DNA of 64,000 nucleotides, taken from NCBI GenBank assembly GCA_964543905.1, contig CAZIZO010000004.1, positions 124,001 through 188,000 of the forward strand. Direction: 5' to 3'. Position 1 is the stretch's first letter. Every line of letters begins with the position of its first letter. Positions 53,852-62,270 of this stretch are shown in pieces. The notes under the pieces were generated by a model. The model searched no databases. It had not been told where the DNA came from and saw nothing but the letters and a program-made list of their open reading frames with translations. Source of the DNA: GCA-016699835 sp964543905 (lineage in GTDB: Bacteria; Planctomycetota; Phycisphaerae; Phycisphaerales; UBA1924). The translations under genes were made by a program, and so were the position numbers.

Positions 53852-54967
53852 ATGGGTATGCGACAGGTCAATCCCGCTCGAACGTTGAGCCCGCTGGAGC
53901 AGGTTCGTCGGCGGCATCGCGCCGGCGTCTCCGGGTCGGCGGTCACCGAGGGCGGCGCGCCGGGGAAGGCGCAGGTCCGTCGTCGGCTCAGCATCGACGA
54001 CGAGAAACTCCTCAACCAGATCATGGCCGAGGAGCAGGACTTCATCCCGAGCCCCGCGTTCGAGGAAGATGGCGCGCAGAAGAAGATCTACGACGAGGCT
54101 CCGGACGTTCCGAAGCCCGACACCACGTGGTATCACCCCGTGATGGACGATCTCTCCAGCGCTCGCAATCGGACGGTGAAGAGCGCGCAGCAGGTCATCC
54201 TCACGGGCGCCGAAGAGAAGGTGTTGTTTCACCAGTTCAACTACGCCCGCTTCCGCATCAACAAGATCCAGCACGAGGTGTGGGCCAGCCCCACGCGTCA
54301 GCCCTCGCCCGAGCAGGCGCAGGAGATTTTGCAGTGGCATCGCGTCGCCGATCGCATCCGCGAGCAGATCGCGGAGACCAATCTCGCGCTCGTGCTGGCG
54401 ATGGCGAAGCGCACGCGCATGTCGGAGGTGGACTTTGCCGATCTTGTGAGCGAGGGCAACATGGCGTTGCTGCGCGCGGTTGACAAGTTCGACGCGGGGC
54501 GCGGGTACAAGTTCAGCACCTATGCCTGCCGAGCCATCCTGAAGGCCTTCAGCCGCCAGGGCATGAAACTGAGCAAGTATCGCCAGCGCTTCCCCACGGA
54601 CTTTGATCCCAAACTCGAGCGGAGCAACTTCCTCGAGACCAAGCGCTCGAGTTTCGAGAAGGACGCGGCCGACGAGGTTCGTCGCATCGTCATCGAGAAC
54701 CGCGCGGACCTCACGGACGTCGAGCGCGTGGTGATCGAGCACCGCTTCGGCCTCGAGACGGGCGAACTGGAGAAGCCCATGACCCTCGAACAGGTCGGGC
54801 AGATCATCGGCGTCACGAAGGAGCGCGTCCGCCAGATTCAGAACAAGGCGATGGAGAAGATTCGCCTGCAACTCGAGGCCAACTTCCTGGGCAGCAAGGA
54901 CCCCGAAGAGGTCCAGGCCGAGCAGGAACGACTGAAGGCCGAGCAGACGGCGATGTCGATGAACTGA
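53852..54967 (+). CDS. Non-ECF sigma-70 family RNA polymerase sigma factor
   Basis: 371 aa. Region 2 is clear: FADLVSEGNMALLRAVDKFDAGRGYKF followed by STYACRAILKAF. Region 4 has MTLEQVGQIIGVTKERVRQI in a primary/group 2 style. The N-terminal 150 residues are unusual: low similarity to region 1.1/1.2, with KPDTTWYHPVMDDLSSARNRTV before a helical segment. After region 4 is a Gln/Glu-rich tail. Start chosen at ATG 53852 with GAAGGG upstream; GTG 53846 and ATG 53858 are alternatives. A long leader and its own terminator suggest a monocistronic, regulated unit. Probably an alternative general sigma factor rather than RpoD. Confidence 0.9.
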   Translation: MGMRQVNPARTLSPLEQVRRRHRAGVSGSAVTEGGAPGKAQVRRRLSIDDEKLLNQIMAEEQDFIPSPAFEEDGAQKKIYDEAPDVPKPDTTWYHPVMDDLSSARNRTVKSAQQVILTGAEEKVLFHQFNYARFRINKIQHEVWASPTRQPSPEQAQEILQWHRVADRIREQIAETNLALVLAMAKRTRMSEVDFADLVSEGNMALLRAVDKFDAGRGYKFSTYACRAILKAFSRQGMKLSKYRQRFPTDFDPKLERSNFLETKRSSFEKDAADEVRRIVIENRADLTDVERVVIEHRFGLETGELEKPMTLEQVGQIIGVTKERVRQIQNKAMEKIRLQLEANFLGSKDPEEVQAEQERLKAEQTAMSMN

Positions 54968-55003
54968 CCTCGCTTGCCGAGATCCATCAAAGCGATTTCC
55001 ACC

Positions 55004-55029
55004 AAACCCCGCATGATGCGGGGTTTTTT
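55004..55029 (+). terminator. Rho-independent terminator
   Basis: AACCCCGCA and TGCGGGGTT form a nine-pair stem with loop TGA, followed by TTTT. It ends the sigma factor gene. Confidence 0.9.
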
Positions 55030-55045
55030 CGTGGCACGGGCAGCC

Positions 55046-55792
55046 TCAGCACATCGTCATCCCGCCGTCCACGCAGATCGTCTGTCCGGTGATGAACCCG
55101 GCCTCGTCGCTGGTGACATAGGCCACGGCCGCCGCGATGTCGTCGCCGACCCCCAGGCGCTTGATCGCCATGAGTTGGAGCACCCCCTCGCGGACCTGCG
55201 GCGGGAGGTTGGCCGTCATGTCGGTCTCGATGAAGCCCGGGGCGATCGTGTTGCAGGTGATGCCCTTCCCGCCCAGTTCCTTCGCAACGGACTTGGTGAG
55301 GCCCATCAATCCGCTCTTGGCGGCGGCGTAGTTCGCCTGACCCGCGTTCCCCACGACGCCCGAGGTGGACGAGATGTTGACGATGCGCCCGAACTTGCCG
55401 CGCATCATCGTGCGAGCGGCGGCCCGGATGGCGACGAACGCCGAGGTGAGGTTGGTCTGGATCACGCTCGCCCAGTCCTCGTCCGACATGCGGAGGATCA
55501 GGCCGTCCTTGGTGATGCCGGCGTTGTTGACGAGGATGTCGAGCCGACCCAGATCAGTGGCCGCCTTGTCAATGGCGGCGGCAAAGGCCTTCCCGTCGGC
55601 GATGTCGCACGCGGCGACCGAGGCCGAGCCCCCGTTCGACTCGATCTGCGCCTTGAGATCGTTCAGGGGCGCTTCGGTTCGGCTGCAGAGGACGACGTGG
55701 CGGCCGTCCTTGGCCAGGCGGAGGGCGATGGCCTTCCCGATGCCGCGGGAAGCGCCCGTGACGAAGGCAACGCGCTTGGTGGGGTCGGACAT
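55046..55792 (-). CDS. fabG: 3-oxoacyl-[acyl-carrier-protein] reductase
   Basis: 248 aa. NADPH-dependent reduction of 3-oxoacyl-ACP in fatty acid elongation. Short-chain dehydrogenase fold: TGASRGIG nucleotide loop, NNAG, catalytic Ser in NISSTSG, YAAAK, and the FabG end SDEAGFITGQTICVDGGM. Start ATG 55792 is directly preceded by GGAGG. It is the third gene of fabD / lipoprotein / fabG; acpP and fabF do not follow in view. Confidence 0.93.
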   Translation of the reverse strand: MSDPTKRVAFVTGASRGIGKAIALRLAKDGRHVVLCSRTEAPLNDLKAQIESNGGSASVAACDIADGKAFAAAIDKAATDLGRLDILVNNAGITKDGLILRMSDEDWASVIQTNLTSAFVAIRAAARTMMRGKFGRIVNISSTSGVVGNAGQANYAAAKSGLMGLTKSVAKELGGKGITCNTIAPGFIETDMTANLPPQVREGVLQLMAIKRLGVGDDIAAAVAYVTSDEAGFITGQTICVDGGMTMC

Positions 55793-55895
55793 GGGAACCT
55801 CCAGTGATGTGACCGGGAGCGGTGCGTGGGTGAGGGTCGAAAAAAAAGAGGCGGGTGGATCACCCGCCCGAAATGGGCCGATGCGCAGGCGAGGC

Positions 55896-56963
55896 TCAGC
55901 CTCCGCCGGCGCCGCCCTTGGGCGCTCCGCCGCGGAGCGCCTTCATCTTGTTCTGGGGCCAGTTGATCACGCTGGAGGCCCACTGGATGACCTGATCTTC
56001 GTTGATCTTGCCCCCGGTGGTGGCGGCCATGGCGAGCCCCGCGTCGAGCACCATGCGTGCGGTCATCTCGTCCACTTCGACGCCGCGATCAATGGCGGCC
56101 TTGCCCTGTGCGGCAAGGGCCTTCCACGCGTCGAGCGATTGCCCCATGGCCTTGGCTTGCGCGTCGAGCGCCGACTCGGAGAGCCCGGCCTGGCCCAGGT
56201 CGTTCATGCGTTTCATCAGCGTCAGGATGGCATGGGCGAGAATCGCGGGGGTGTCCGCGGAGCTGGCCGCGGCTGCCGCGGGCGCGGCGTCTGGGGCTGG
56301 AGCGGCGGCCGAACCTGCCGAGCCATCAAACTCCGAAGCGCGAGCCTTCTCGGTCGCCGCGGTGGGCGTGCCGGTGAACGTCCATCTCCCGCCCGACTTC
56401 TTCCCCGACCACCCGAGCGTGTACGCAACCCCGGGCTCCTGCACCGCGAGCGTGACGCGGGCCGCGGTGGCGCTGCTCCCGTCACCCAGCGTCTCGCTCA
56501 TGGAGACCACGCGGACGGCCTCGATCTTCTTGGTCGAGTCGGCCCACTCGCCCGAACTCACCAGACCATCGAGGATCGTCTGCTGGTCCGGCGTCACCAG
56601 GGCGCGGAACTTCTTGTCATCGCCGCGGGCGATGGCGTCGGCGAGTTCGATGACGGCGCGGGCGAGCGATTCGTCCACAGGCGCATGGGCCTGCGGGTAC
56701 GTCACGCGTGCGTCCACGTTCATCGATTGCCGGATGGGGTCCACTTGCACCGGCACCGGGGCGGGCGGGGGTGGGGGCGGCGGGGGCGGGGGCGGGGGCG
56801 GCGGTGGGGCCTTCTTCTTGCAGCCCACCAGCACCACCGACGTGGGGATCGTCAGCGCGAGGGTCACGCCCGTGAGGAGGAGGACACTGCACGCCGCCCG
56901 CGCAAGGCGCACGAGGCGTGGAGCACGGCGGGTTGGGCACGTCGAGGAGTTAGGGCGTGTCAT
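55896..56963 (-). CDS. Lipoprotein-like protein with 15-proline run
   Basis: 355 aa. A basic N-terminus, a membrane segment (about 25-46) and VLVGCKKK (Cys48, lipobox-like) come before fifteen consecutive Pro at residues 53-67. The remainder has two parts: about 80-215 (a compact domain with ARVTLAVQEPGVAYTLGW) and about 250-350 (helical), joined by an Ala/Pro linker. Function unknown. The start overlaps the end of fabD by 14 bases. The proline run would require elongation factor P for translation and would hold the protein stiffly away from the membrane. Confidence 0.75.
   Translation of the reverse strand: MTRPNSSTCPTRRAPRLVRLARAACSVLLLTGVTLALTIPTSVVLVGCKKKAPPPPPPPPPPPPPPPAPVPVQVDPIRQSMNVDARVTYPQAHAPVDESLARAVIELADAIARGDDKKFRALVTPDQQTILDGLVSSGEWADSTKKIEAVRVVSMSETLGDGSSATAARVTLAVQEPGVAYTLGWSGKKSGGRWTFTGTPTAATEKARASEFDGSAGSAAAPAPDAAPAAAAASSADTPAILAHAILTLMKRMNDLGQAGLSESALDAQAKAMGQSLDAWKALAAQGKAAIDRGVEVDEMTARMVLDAGLAMAATTGGKINEDQVIQWASSVINWPQNKMKALRGGAPKGGAGGG
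56759..56810 (+). repeat. G-run tract, potential G-quadruplex
   Basis: The plus strand here, template for the poly-proline codons, carries more than eight G-runs of three to five bases separated by one or two bases. It could form quadruplex DNA on the template strand. Confidence 0.6.
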
Positions 56964-57909
56964 GACAGGTTACTTTCGTCGCTTTGTCGATCCGTCGCAT
57001 CAGGCCCATGAGCGTCTTGCCCGGGGCGAGTTCATGGTAATCCGCCTGGCCGGCGGGGAAGTCCGCCACCAGTTTGGCGCACGACGGCGCCCAGCGGACA
57101 GGGCTCGTGAGTTGCTCGAACAGACGTTTGCGGATGCTGTCGGAGATGGTGACGGCGCCTTGCTCGGAGTGCGGCAAGGCGGTCACGTTGCTCATGACGG
57201 GGCATCGTGGTGCGTGGATCGTCGTCTTCGCGAGCGCGGCGGCGAGGCGGTCGGCCGCGGGCTGCATGAGGGGCGAGTGGAACGCGCCGGCGACGGGCAA
57301 CGCCGTGCCCTTGAGCCCCATCCTGGAGGCGACGTCGAGGGAGCGTTCGCACGCGGACGTGCTGCCCGAGATCACGATCTGCCCCGGCGCGTTGAAGTTC
57401 GCGCACACGAGCACGTCTTGCCCACGCGCCTCGTCGCAGACCTGCTGGGCCTGGGTCTCGTCCGCGCCGATGAGCGCGACCATGCCGCCCATCGACGCGT
57501 CGGCGGCATCTTGCATGGCGCGGCCGCGAAGGGTCACGAGTTCCAGGCCGTCCTCGAAGGACATCGCCCCCGCGACGGTGAGCGCGGTGTATTCGCCCAG
57601 CGACAGCCCCGCCGTCGCCGCCAGCGACGCCTCCCCGTTGCCCATGCCCCACGTGGCCAAGAGCCCCTTCCAGCACGCGATGGAGGTGACGAAGATCGCG
57701 GGCTGCGACACGTCGGTCTGGTTCAATCGATCGGCGGGCCCTTCAAAGCACAGCGTCGTCAACGGCGCGCCGAGACGGTTGCCCAACTGCTTGTCCGCGG
57801 CCTCAAAGACCGCCCGCGCTTCCGCCGAAGCATCGAACCAGGCTTTGCCCATGCCCACCGTCTGGGCGCCCTGGCCTGGACACAAGATGACGAGGGGTGT
57901 GCCGGACAT
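56950..57909 (-). CDS. fabD: Malonyl-CoA:ACP transacylase
   Basis: 319 aa. Loads malonyl groups onto ACP. LCPGQGAQTVGMG at the start, nucleophile Ser103 in GLSLGEY (Leu replaces the usual His of GHSLGE), catalytic His211 in GAFHSPLM and APGKTLMGLMRRI at the end. Residues 165-185 (VCANFNAPGQIVISG) are also typical. It heads the minus-strand series fabD / lipoprotein / fabG. Confidence 0.94.
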   Translation of the reverse strand: MSGTPLVILCPGQGAQTVGMGKAWFDASAEARAVFEAADKQLGNRLGAPLTTLCFEGPADRLNQTDVSQPAIFVTSIACWKGLLATWGMGNGEASLAATAGLSLGEYTALTVAGAMSFEDGLELVTLRGRAMQDAADASMGGMVALIGADETQAQQVCDEARGQDVLVCANFNAPGQIVISGSTSACERSLDVASRMGLKGTALPVAGAFHSPLMQPAADRLAAALAKTTIHAPRCPVMSNVTALPHSEQGAVTISDSIRKRLFEQLTSPVRWAPSCAKLVADFPAGQADYHELAPGKTLMGLMRRIDKATKVTCHDTP

Positions 57910-58068
57910 GCTTCCATTCTAGCGGAATAAGGCCCCTCGGTCGGCCTCCGCCGCCAAATCCACCCAGAACCTACCATCGACGACGGAGGTCGGCGTGCGC
58001 CGATCCAACACAATGTGTGCCATGCCCGCGGGGATGTTTGGGTGGGCGGCCCAGCCTGGAGAATCTCG

Positions 58069-58779
58069 ATGAATCGTTTGCTCGCGATCGCGCTCTGTGT
58101 GCCCTTCGCCTTCGGCAGCCTCGCGTCCGCCCAGGAGAAGCAACCCGCCCCCGCGCCGACCGCGAAGAAGGATGAGAAGAAGGCCGCCCAACCCGAGCCC
58201 GCACCCGACGGCGCCATGATGGAGGATGCTCCGGGCGAGATGCACACGTGGCTCGAGCACCAGACGGGCGAGTGGACCGCCTTGTCGACGCCCATCGGGC
58301 CCGATGGCAAGCCCATGCCCGCCGAGAAGGGCAAGATGAAGTCCAAGATGGCCATTGGAGGCCGGTTCGTCCATTCCGAGTTTCACGGCAAGATGATGGG
58401 GCAACCCTTCCACGGCGAGGGCTACCTGGGCTACAGCAACGTGAACCAGCGTTTCGAGATGTGCTGGGTCGATTCGAATATGACGTCCATGCTCTTCCTG
58501 ACGGGGCAACTCGATGCCGCCAAAAAGGTGCTCACCCTCTCGGGCGACATGCCCATCCCGGGCATCAAGGCGCAGTTCAAGATCGTGAGCACCATCGTCA
58601 GCAAGGACGCGATGAAGGACGAGATGTACATGGTGGTTGAGGGCAAGGACCAGAAGATGATGGAAGTGAACTACACCCGTTCCGCGGCGTCCGGCGAGCG
58701 CAAGGGTGAGGGCAAGAGCGAAGACAAGGCCGAGAAGAAGGAAGGCCAGGGCGAGGCGCGGAAGCCAGACCAGAAGTAA
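58069..58779 (+). CDS. Secreted DUF1579 protein
   Basis: 236 aa. Signal peptide (MNRLLAIALCVPFAFGSLASA), a Lys/Pro/Ala linker, then a lipocalin-like beta barrel of the DUF1579 type: HTWLEHQTGEWTA, GGRFVHSEFHGKMMG and the GYSNVNQRFEMCWVDSN pattern. The C-terminus is a Lys/Glu-rich tail. GGAG precedes the ATG at 58069. The family has no known enzyme activity. A terminator follows at once. Confidence 0.82.
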   Translation: MNRLLAIALCVPFAFGSLASAQEKQPAPAPTAKKDEKKAAQPEPAPDGAMMEDAPGEMHTWLEHQTGEWTALSTPIGPDGKPMPAEKGKMKSKMAIGGRFVHSEFHGKMMGQPFHGEGYLGYSNVNQRFEMCWVDSNMTSMLFLTGQLDAAKKVLTLSGDMPIPGIKAQFKIVSTIVSKDAMKDEMYMVVEGKDQKMMEVNYTRSAASGERKGEGKSEDKAEKKEGQGEARKPDQK

Positions 58780-58804
58780 GCCCTCCCACACCCAAGGTCA
58801 GCGC

Positions 58805-58832
58805 AAGACGGGCGACTCGCCCGTCTTTTTTC
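58805..58832 (+). terminator. Rho-independent terminator
   Basis: AAGACGGGC and GCCCGTCTT pair around a short loop and are followed by TTTT. It ends the DUF1579 gene. Confidence 0.85.
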
Positions 58833-58878
58833 ATGGCCGGAGTGGGGGGGTGATCGACGCTCGAGCGAGAGGTCGCAC

Positions 58879-58908
58879 GAAAAACGCCCGAGCGATGGCT
58901 CGGGCGTT
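58879..58908 (-). terminator. Rho-independent terminator for rplT
   Basis: AACGCCCGAGC (58883-58893) pairs with GCTCGGGCGTT (58898-58908); read on the minus strand it is followed by a T-run. It lies 28 bases after the rplT stop. Confidence 0.85.
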
Positions 58909-58935
58909 CGTTGGATGATCGACGAGGTGTGAGGA

Positions 58936-59310
58936 TCACGCCTTGGCGGGGACGGCCTTGCTCGCCTTGACGGCGATCTGGCAGATCTTGTCGAAGAGTT
59001 TGGGGTCTTCGATGGCGATGTTGCTCAGCATCTTGCGGTTGAGGTTGATGCCCGCGAGTTTCAGCCCGTTGAGGAAGAGGCTGTAGCGCGTGCCGCGCAT
59101 CTTGCACGCCGCGGTGATGCGGGTGATCCACAGGGCGCGATAATCACGCTTCCTCTGGCGACGATCGCGGAAGGCGTAGACGCCGCCGCGGATCAGCGCA
59201 TTCATCGCCTGATATTTGTGCTTGGAACGAACGCCGAAATAGCCGCGGGCTTGGCGAAGAATCCGCTTGCGGGCCTGAGCGCGGGCCGCACCTTTACGTA
59301 CGCGAGGCAT
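58936..59310 (-). CDS. rplT: 50S ribosomal protein L20
   Basis: 124 aa, normal length plus a few C-terminal residues (SKAVPAKA). Nearly every family landmark is present: MPRVRKGAARAQARKRIL, QARGYFG, YQAMNALIRGGVYAFRDRR, RDYRALWITRI and LAGINLNRKMLSNIAI. Binds 23S rRNA early in assembly. It follows rpmI by 114 bases, a gap large enough for a control element. GGAG lies upstream of the ATG at 59310. Confidence 0.98.
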   Translation of the reverse strand: MPRVRKGAARAQARKRILRQARGYFGVRSKHKYQAMNALIRGGVYAFRDRRQRKRDYRALWITRITAACKMRGTRYSLFLNGLKLAGINLNRKMLSNIAIEDPKLFDKICQIAVKASKAVPAKA

Positions 59311-59424
59311 CGATAAACTCCTTGCAGGCCTGGACGGGGCGTGGATCGGTCTCCGCGTCTTGATTCCCGGCAGGCGTCCTGTCCGACACTCGGCATGGGC
59401 GGCAAGCCCGTGCCACCAGTTGGT

Positions 59425-59724
59425 TTACTTCTTGGCTTCGGCGGCCTTCTTGGCGGCCTGGGCGGCCTTCCGCTGCGCCGGGCTCGGGCTGCGCTTCAGC
59501 GTTGCGCGCGACTGCGCCCGCCCACGGAGGCGGCGGAAGAGCAGTTTCTCGATGCGCTTCGCTTCGGGATTCGACATCCACGAATCCTTGCGCAACTGGC
59601 GAAGGCGCTTCCCGCCCTTGCCCGAGCGAAGGTGCTTGTGATTCGCCGAGCGGTGACGCACCAGACCCGTCTTGGAGATGCGGATGCGCTTGAGGAGGCT
59701 CTTGTGGTTCTTGTGCTTGGGCAT
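59425..59724 (-). CDS. rpmI: 50S ribosomal protein L35, C-terminally extended
   Basis: 99 aa, against about 65 for usual L35. The core MPKHKNHKSLLKRIRISKTG, RRS-like RHRSANHKHLRSGKGGKRLRQL and DSW is clear up to about residue 65. A basic, Ala/Lys-rich tail follows (SPAQRKAAQAAKKAAEAKK). GGAG lies six bases before the ATG at 59724. The usual infC does not precede it. Confidence 0.95.
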   Translation of the reverse strand: MPKHKNHKSLLKRIRISKTGLVRHRSANHKHLRSGKGGKRLRQLRKDSWMSNPEAKRIEKLLFRRLRGRAQSRATLKRSPSPAQRKAAQAAKKAAEAKK

Positions 59725-59856
59725 GGTCGCTCCAACGAAAATCGGCCGAAGAAAACGCCCCGCACGCCGCCCGGTGGGGCTTTGTGTGGGGCGGAGATCA
59801 TAGGCGTTGACTTTCCAGAAAGCGAGCACCCCTTGGCACGTCGGCACATGCCCGTT

Positions 59857-61143
59857 CTATGGACCCACGAAATCGTCCCCGGCGTCCTTGGGGCGTTCCA
59901 CCCCGCGGATCAGCATCTCCACGGACGGGATGCGTACGGGCACTTGCGACACCGGGACGCCCATCTCGCGAGCCCGTTGCCGGCGGTCGGCTTCCTGCCC
60001 GGCGTGCAGCGTGACTTCCAGCACGATCTCCATGTCCGACGTCAGCCAGAGGTTGTCCCCATCGCGAGCCACAGGGGTCGTCAGCCAGTGCACCGAGCCG
60101 TCTCCCAGAAGGACCGTCTGCCCGCGGCCGTCGTGGTTCGGGGAGTTTTCGAGCGGGCGGTACAACTTGTTGCGATACGCGAGCGGGATCACGGGGGAGC
60201 GATCCGCGAGCACGACGGTGGTCGGCAGGATCTGAGAGATGCTCGTCGCGCCGGGCGTGGGCACGCGGTACGAATACGACACCTCATCGTGCGATCGCCA
60301 GTCGCAATCCGTCTCGCAGTGGGGGGCGCGGAGGGCCTTTGGGTTGCCCCCACACGCGAGCGACGAGAGGGGCGAGAACCCGGCCTTGTGCAGCGTGTAG
60401 AGGTTGGCGGAGTTGGATTCTTCGGGCGTTCCGACGTTCCACCACGATTGCCCGGCCCGCAGCGGGTTGGCCATCGGGAGCGAATCGCGAAACACGCTCG
60501 CGTAGGACGACAACGCCGAGGCGATCGAGCCGAGGTTTGCCTGACAGTCCGTTCGCCCCGAGTGCGAGCGGAGCGAGGAGCCGATGGGCCACAACACCGC
60601 GCCGCCCAGCAGCAGCATCGCCGCCATCGACATCACATCCGCGAATCGCCAGCGCGAGCCCGCGCGTGCGGGGACCGCGTCCAGGGAGCGCGCCCGTGGC
60701 GTGCCTTCGATCTTCGCCATCGTCCGCTCCACCAGGCTGGCCCGGGCGAACGACATGGAGTTGCTCCCCGCCGGCAGGCTCGTGACGAGATGAGCGAACG
60801 CCTCCAGCCGCTCGGCACGGGCACGCAGGGACGACGCCACCTTTCCCGACCGATAGCCCGCCGTCACCCACGCGTCGAGGGCTTCTTCGTCGTCGGGCAC
60901 GAGTTCCACGGGCGTCGCGTCGTCGGCCATCGCACGCTCAAGACGCGACATCGTCATGTCCACCATCGACGGGCCTTGGATCTTGTCCTGACGGATGGGG
61001 GCGAACATCGCCGCGAGATGCGTGGCGCGGGCTCGCAACTCCTGGGGCACCCGCGCTGGATCAAACTCGGCCTGGACCAGCGCATCCAACGCGGCGGCGT
61101 CCAGATCATGCAGCGGTGATGGTCCGTTCGTCCCGTCCGTCAT
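59857..61143 (-). CDS. Anti-sigma-like membrane protein fused to pseudopilin-type/H-x-DG domain
   Basis: 428 aa. The N-terminal 160 residues are acidic and helical (LRARATHLAAMFAPIR, LRARAERLEAFAHLV: two similar repeats), like the cytoplasmic part of a sigma-interacting protein. One membrane helix lies near 168-190. Outside it the sequence runs DCQANLGSIASALSSYASVFRDSLP, then ends with NHDGRGQTVLLGDGSVHWL. Both are hallmarks of planctomycete pseudopilin/DUF1559-like proteins, but here there is no N-terminal prepilin signal. The start overlaps the upstream sigma gene stop (ATGA). It likely tethers or senses for that sigma factor. Confidence 0.72.
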   Translation of the reverse strand: MTDGTNGPSPLHDLDAAALDALVQAEFDPARVPQELRARATHLAAMFAPIRQDKIQGPSMVDMTMSRLERAMADDATPVELVPDDEEALDAWVTAGYRSGKVASSLRARAERLEAFAHLVTSLPAGSNSMSFARASLVERTMAKIEGTPRARSLDAVPARAGSRWRFADVMSMAAMLLLGGAVLWPIGSSLRSHSGRTDCQANLGSIASALSSYASVFRDSLPMANPLRAGQSWWNVGTPEESNSANLYTLHKAGFSPLSSLACGGNPKALRAPHCETDCDWRSHDEVSYSYRVPTPGATSISQILPTTVVLADRSPVIPLAYRNKLYRPLENSPNHDGRGQTVLLGDGSVHWLTTPVARDGDNLWLTSDMEIVLEVTLHAGQEADRRQRAREMGVPVSQVPVRIPSVEMLIRGVERPKDAGDDFVGP

Positions 61144-61781
61144 TCCTGGCCTCCCGCACGCCGCTCGTGGTGCTCGCGGCGTTCCTCCTCAACCTTCAGC
61201 ATCGCGTCCCATTTCTTGGCAAAGGCGGCGACCGCCGCGTGCAACCGACTCTTGACCGTGCCCAGGGGAATCTCTAAGTCCTCCGCGATCTGGGCGTAAC
61301 TCAAACGCTGGAAATAGGCCAGGAGCAGAATCTCCCGCAGCGGCAGCGATAACTCGTCCAGGGCCGCTTGAACCAGGCGGCTCGTTTCCTCCGATTCCAT
61401 CGCCTCGCCGGGCGTGGGGATGCGAACTTCCATCAGGTCCACATAGTGCGGGCCTGAATCCGAGTCGTTCCCGACCGGGGCGGAAAGATCGAGCATCCTC
61501 CGCCGACCCTTTCTACGCAGGTAGTCCCGCCCTTTGTTCGCGGCGATCGTAAAAAGCCAGGGGCGAAACCGTCGCTCGGCGTCGAACGTGTGCGAGGCTT
61601 GGTGAATCTGGAGGAAGGTGTCTTGGAAGACGTCCTCGGCGCCCGTGCGATCCCCCACCAAGCGGGTGAGGAACCGCAGGAGATCGTCGTGATAACGCTC
61701 GATCAGCACCCGGATCGAGGCCTTGTCGCCTCCGCGGTATCGCTCGAACAGGGCTTCGTCGGTCAGTGGTTCAGCGGGCAT
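61140..61781 (-). CDS. ECF RNA polymerase sigma factor
   Basis: 213 aa. Region 2: GAEDVFQDTFLQIHQASHTFD and RRFRPWLFTIAANKGRDYLRRKGRR. Region 4: LSYAQIAEDLEIPLGTVKSRLHAAVAAFAK. The loop between holds GPHYVDLMEVRIPTPGEAMES. The C-terminal 20 residues are charged. Start ATG 61781, inside the last bases of the DUF4286 gene. The stop overlaps the start of the anti-sigma-like membrane protein by four bases, a strong sign of coupled production. Confidence 0.93.
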   Translation of the reverse strand: MPAEPLTDEALFERYRGGDKASIRVLIERYHDDLLRFLTRLVGDRTGAEDVFQDTFLQIHQASHTFDAERRFRPWLFTIAANKGRDYLRRKGRRRMLDLSAPVGNDSDSGPHYVDLMEVRIPTPGEAMESEETSRLVQAALDELSLPLREILLLAYFQRLSYAQIAEDLEIPLGTVKSRLHAAVAAFAKKWDAMLKVEEERREHHERRAGGQE

Positions 61782-62181
61782 GCGGGCCGCGGTCCGTGGA
61801 GGGGGAGGGGGTTGGAGGAGAGTCTGGGGTGACACTGTACAGCCCGGACGATCCGCTCGCAGGCTCGCCGGGCTCAAAGCACCAGGCGACGCTTCGCTCG
61901 AACCGAATGCCAAGGGAGGTTGGGAATCGAGACAGCCCCTCGGCGCGCAGGCCCGGGGCGTGTTCGTGGAGGTACGCCGCGTACGCGGGCATGTTCGCGA
62001 AGACGTACCGAGCCTCCACTCGGATGGCAGAGGATGGATCGACGATGCGGGCGGCAACGCCTGAGATGGCGCCGGCGTGCACGACCGCCTGGAGGTGCCC
62101 TGACAAGAGCCAATCAAGATATGCGCATGCCGTCGGTTCGTCGGGGAGGATGGCGTTCACGGAGTAGACAATGCGGGGCAT
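61771..62181 (-). CDS. DUF4286-family protein
   Basis: 136 aa. The family's ferredoxin-like small fold: MPRIVYSVNAILPDEP, YLDWLLSGHLQAVVHAGAISGV, EARYVFANMPAYAAYLHEHAPGLRAEG. The last 30 residues (TPDSPPTPSPSTDRGPHAR) are Pro/Ser-rich and outside the fold. Function unknown for the family. It overlaps the sigma factor start by 11 bases and so is its upstream operon partner. Start 62181 is chosen over a frame six codons longer by family match. Confidence 0.78.
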   Translation of the reverse strand: MPRIVYSVNAILPDEPTACAYLDWLLSGHLQAVVHAGAISGVAARIVDPSSAIRVEARYVFANMPAYAAYLHEHAPGLRAEGLSRFPTSLGIRFERSVAWCFEPGEPASGSSGLYSVTPDSPPTPSPSTDRGPHAR

Positions 62182-62270
62182 ACGGTCAGCATAGGACAAC
62201 CCGTACAGAATCCGGGCTGGGGGATGAACAAGGGCAATAGACGTGTTCCGAGGGCGTTGAGCGGGTGTGC

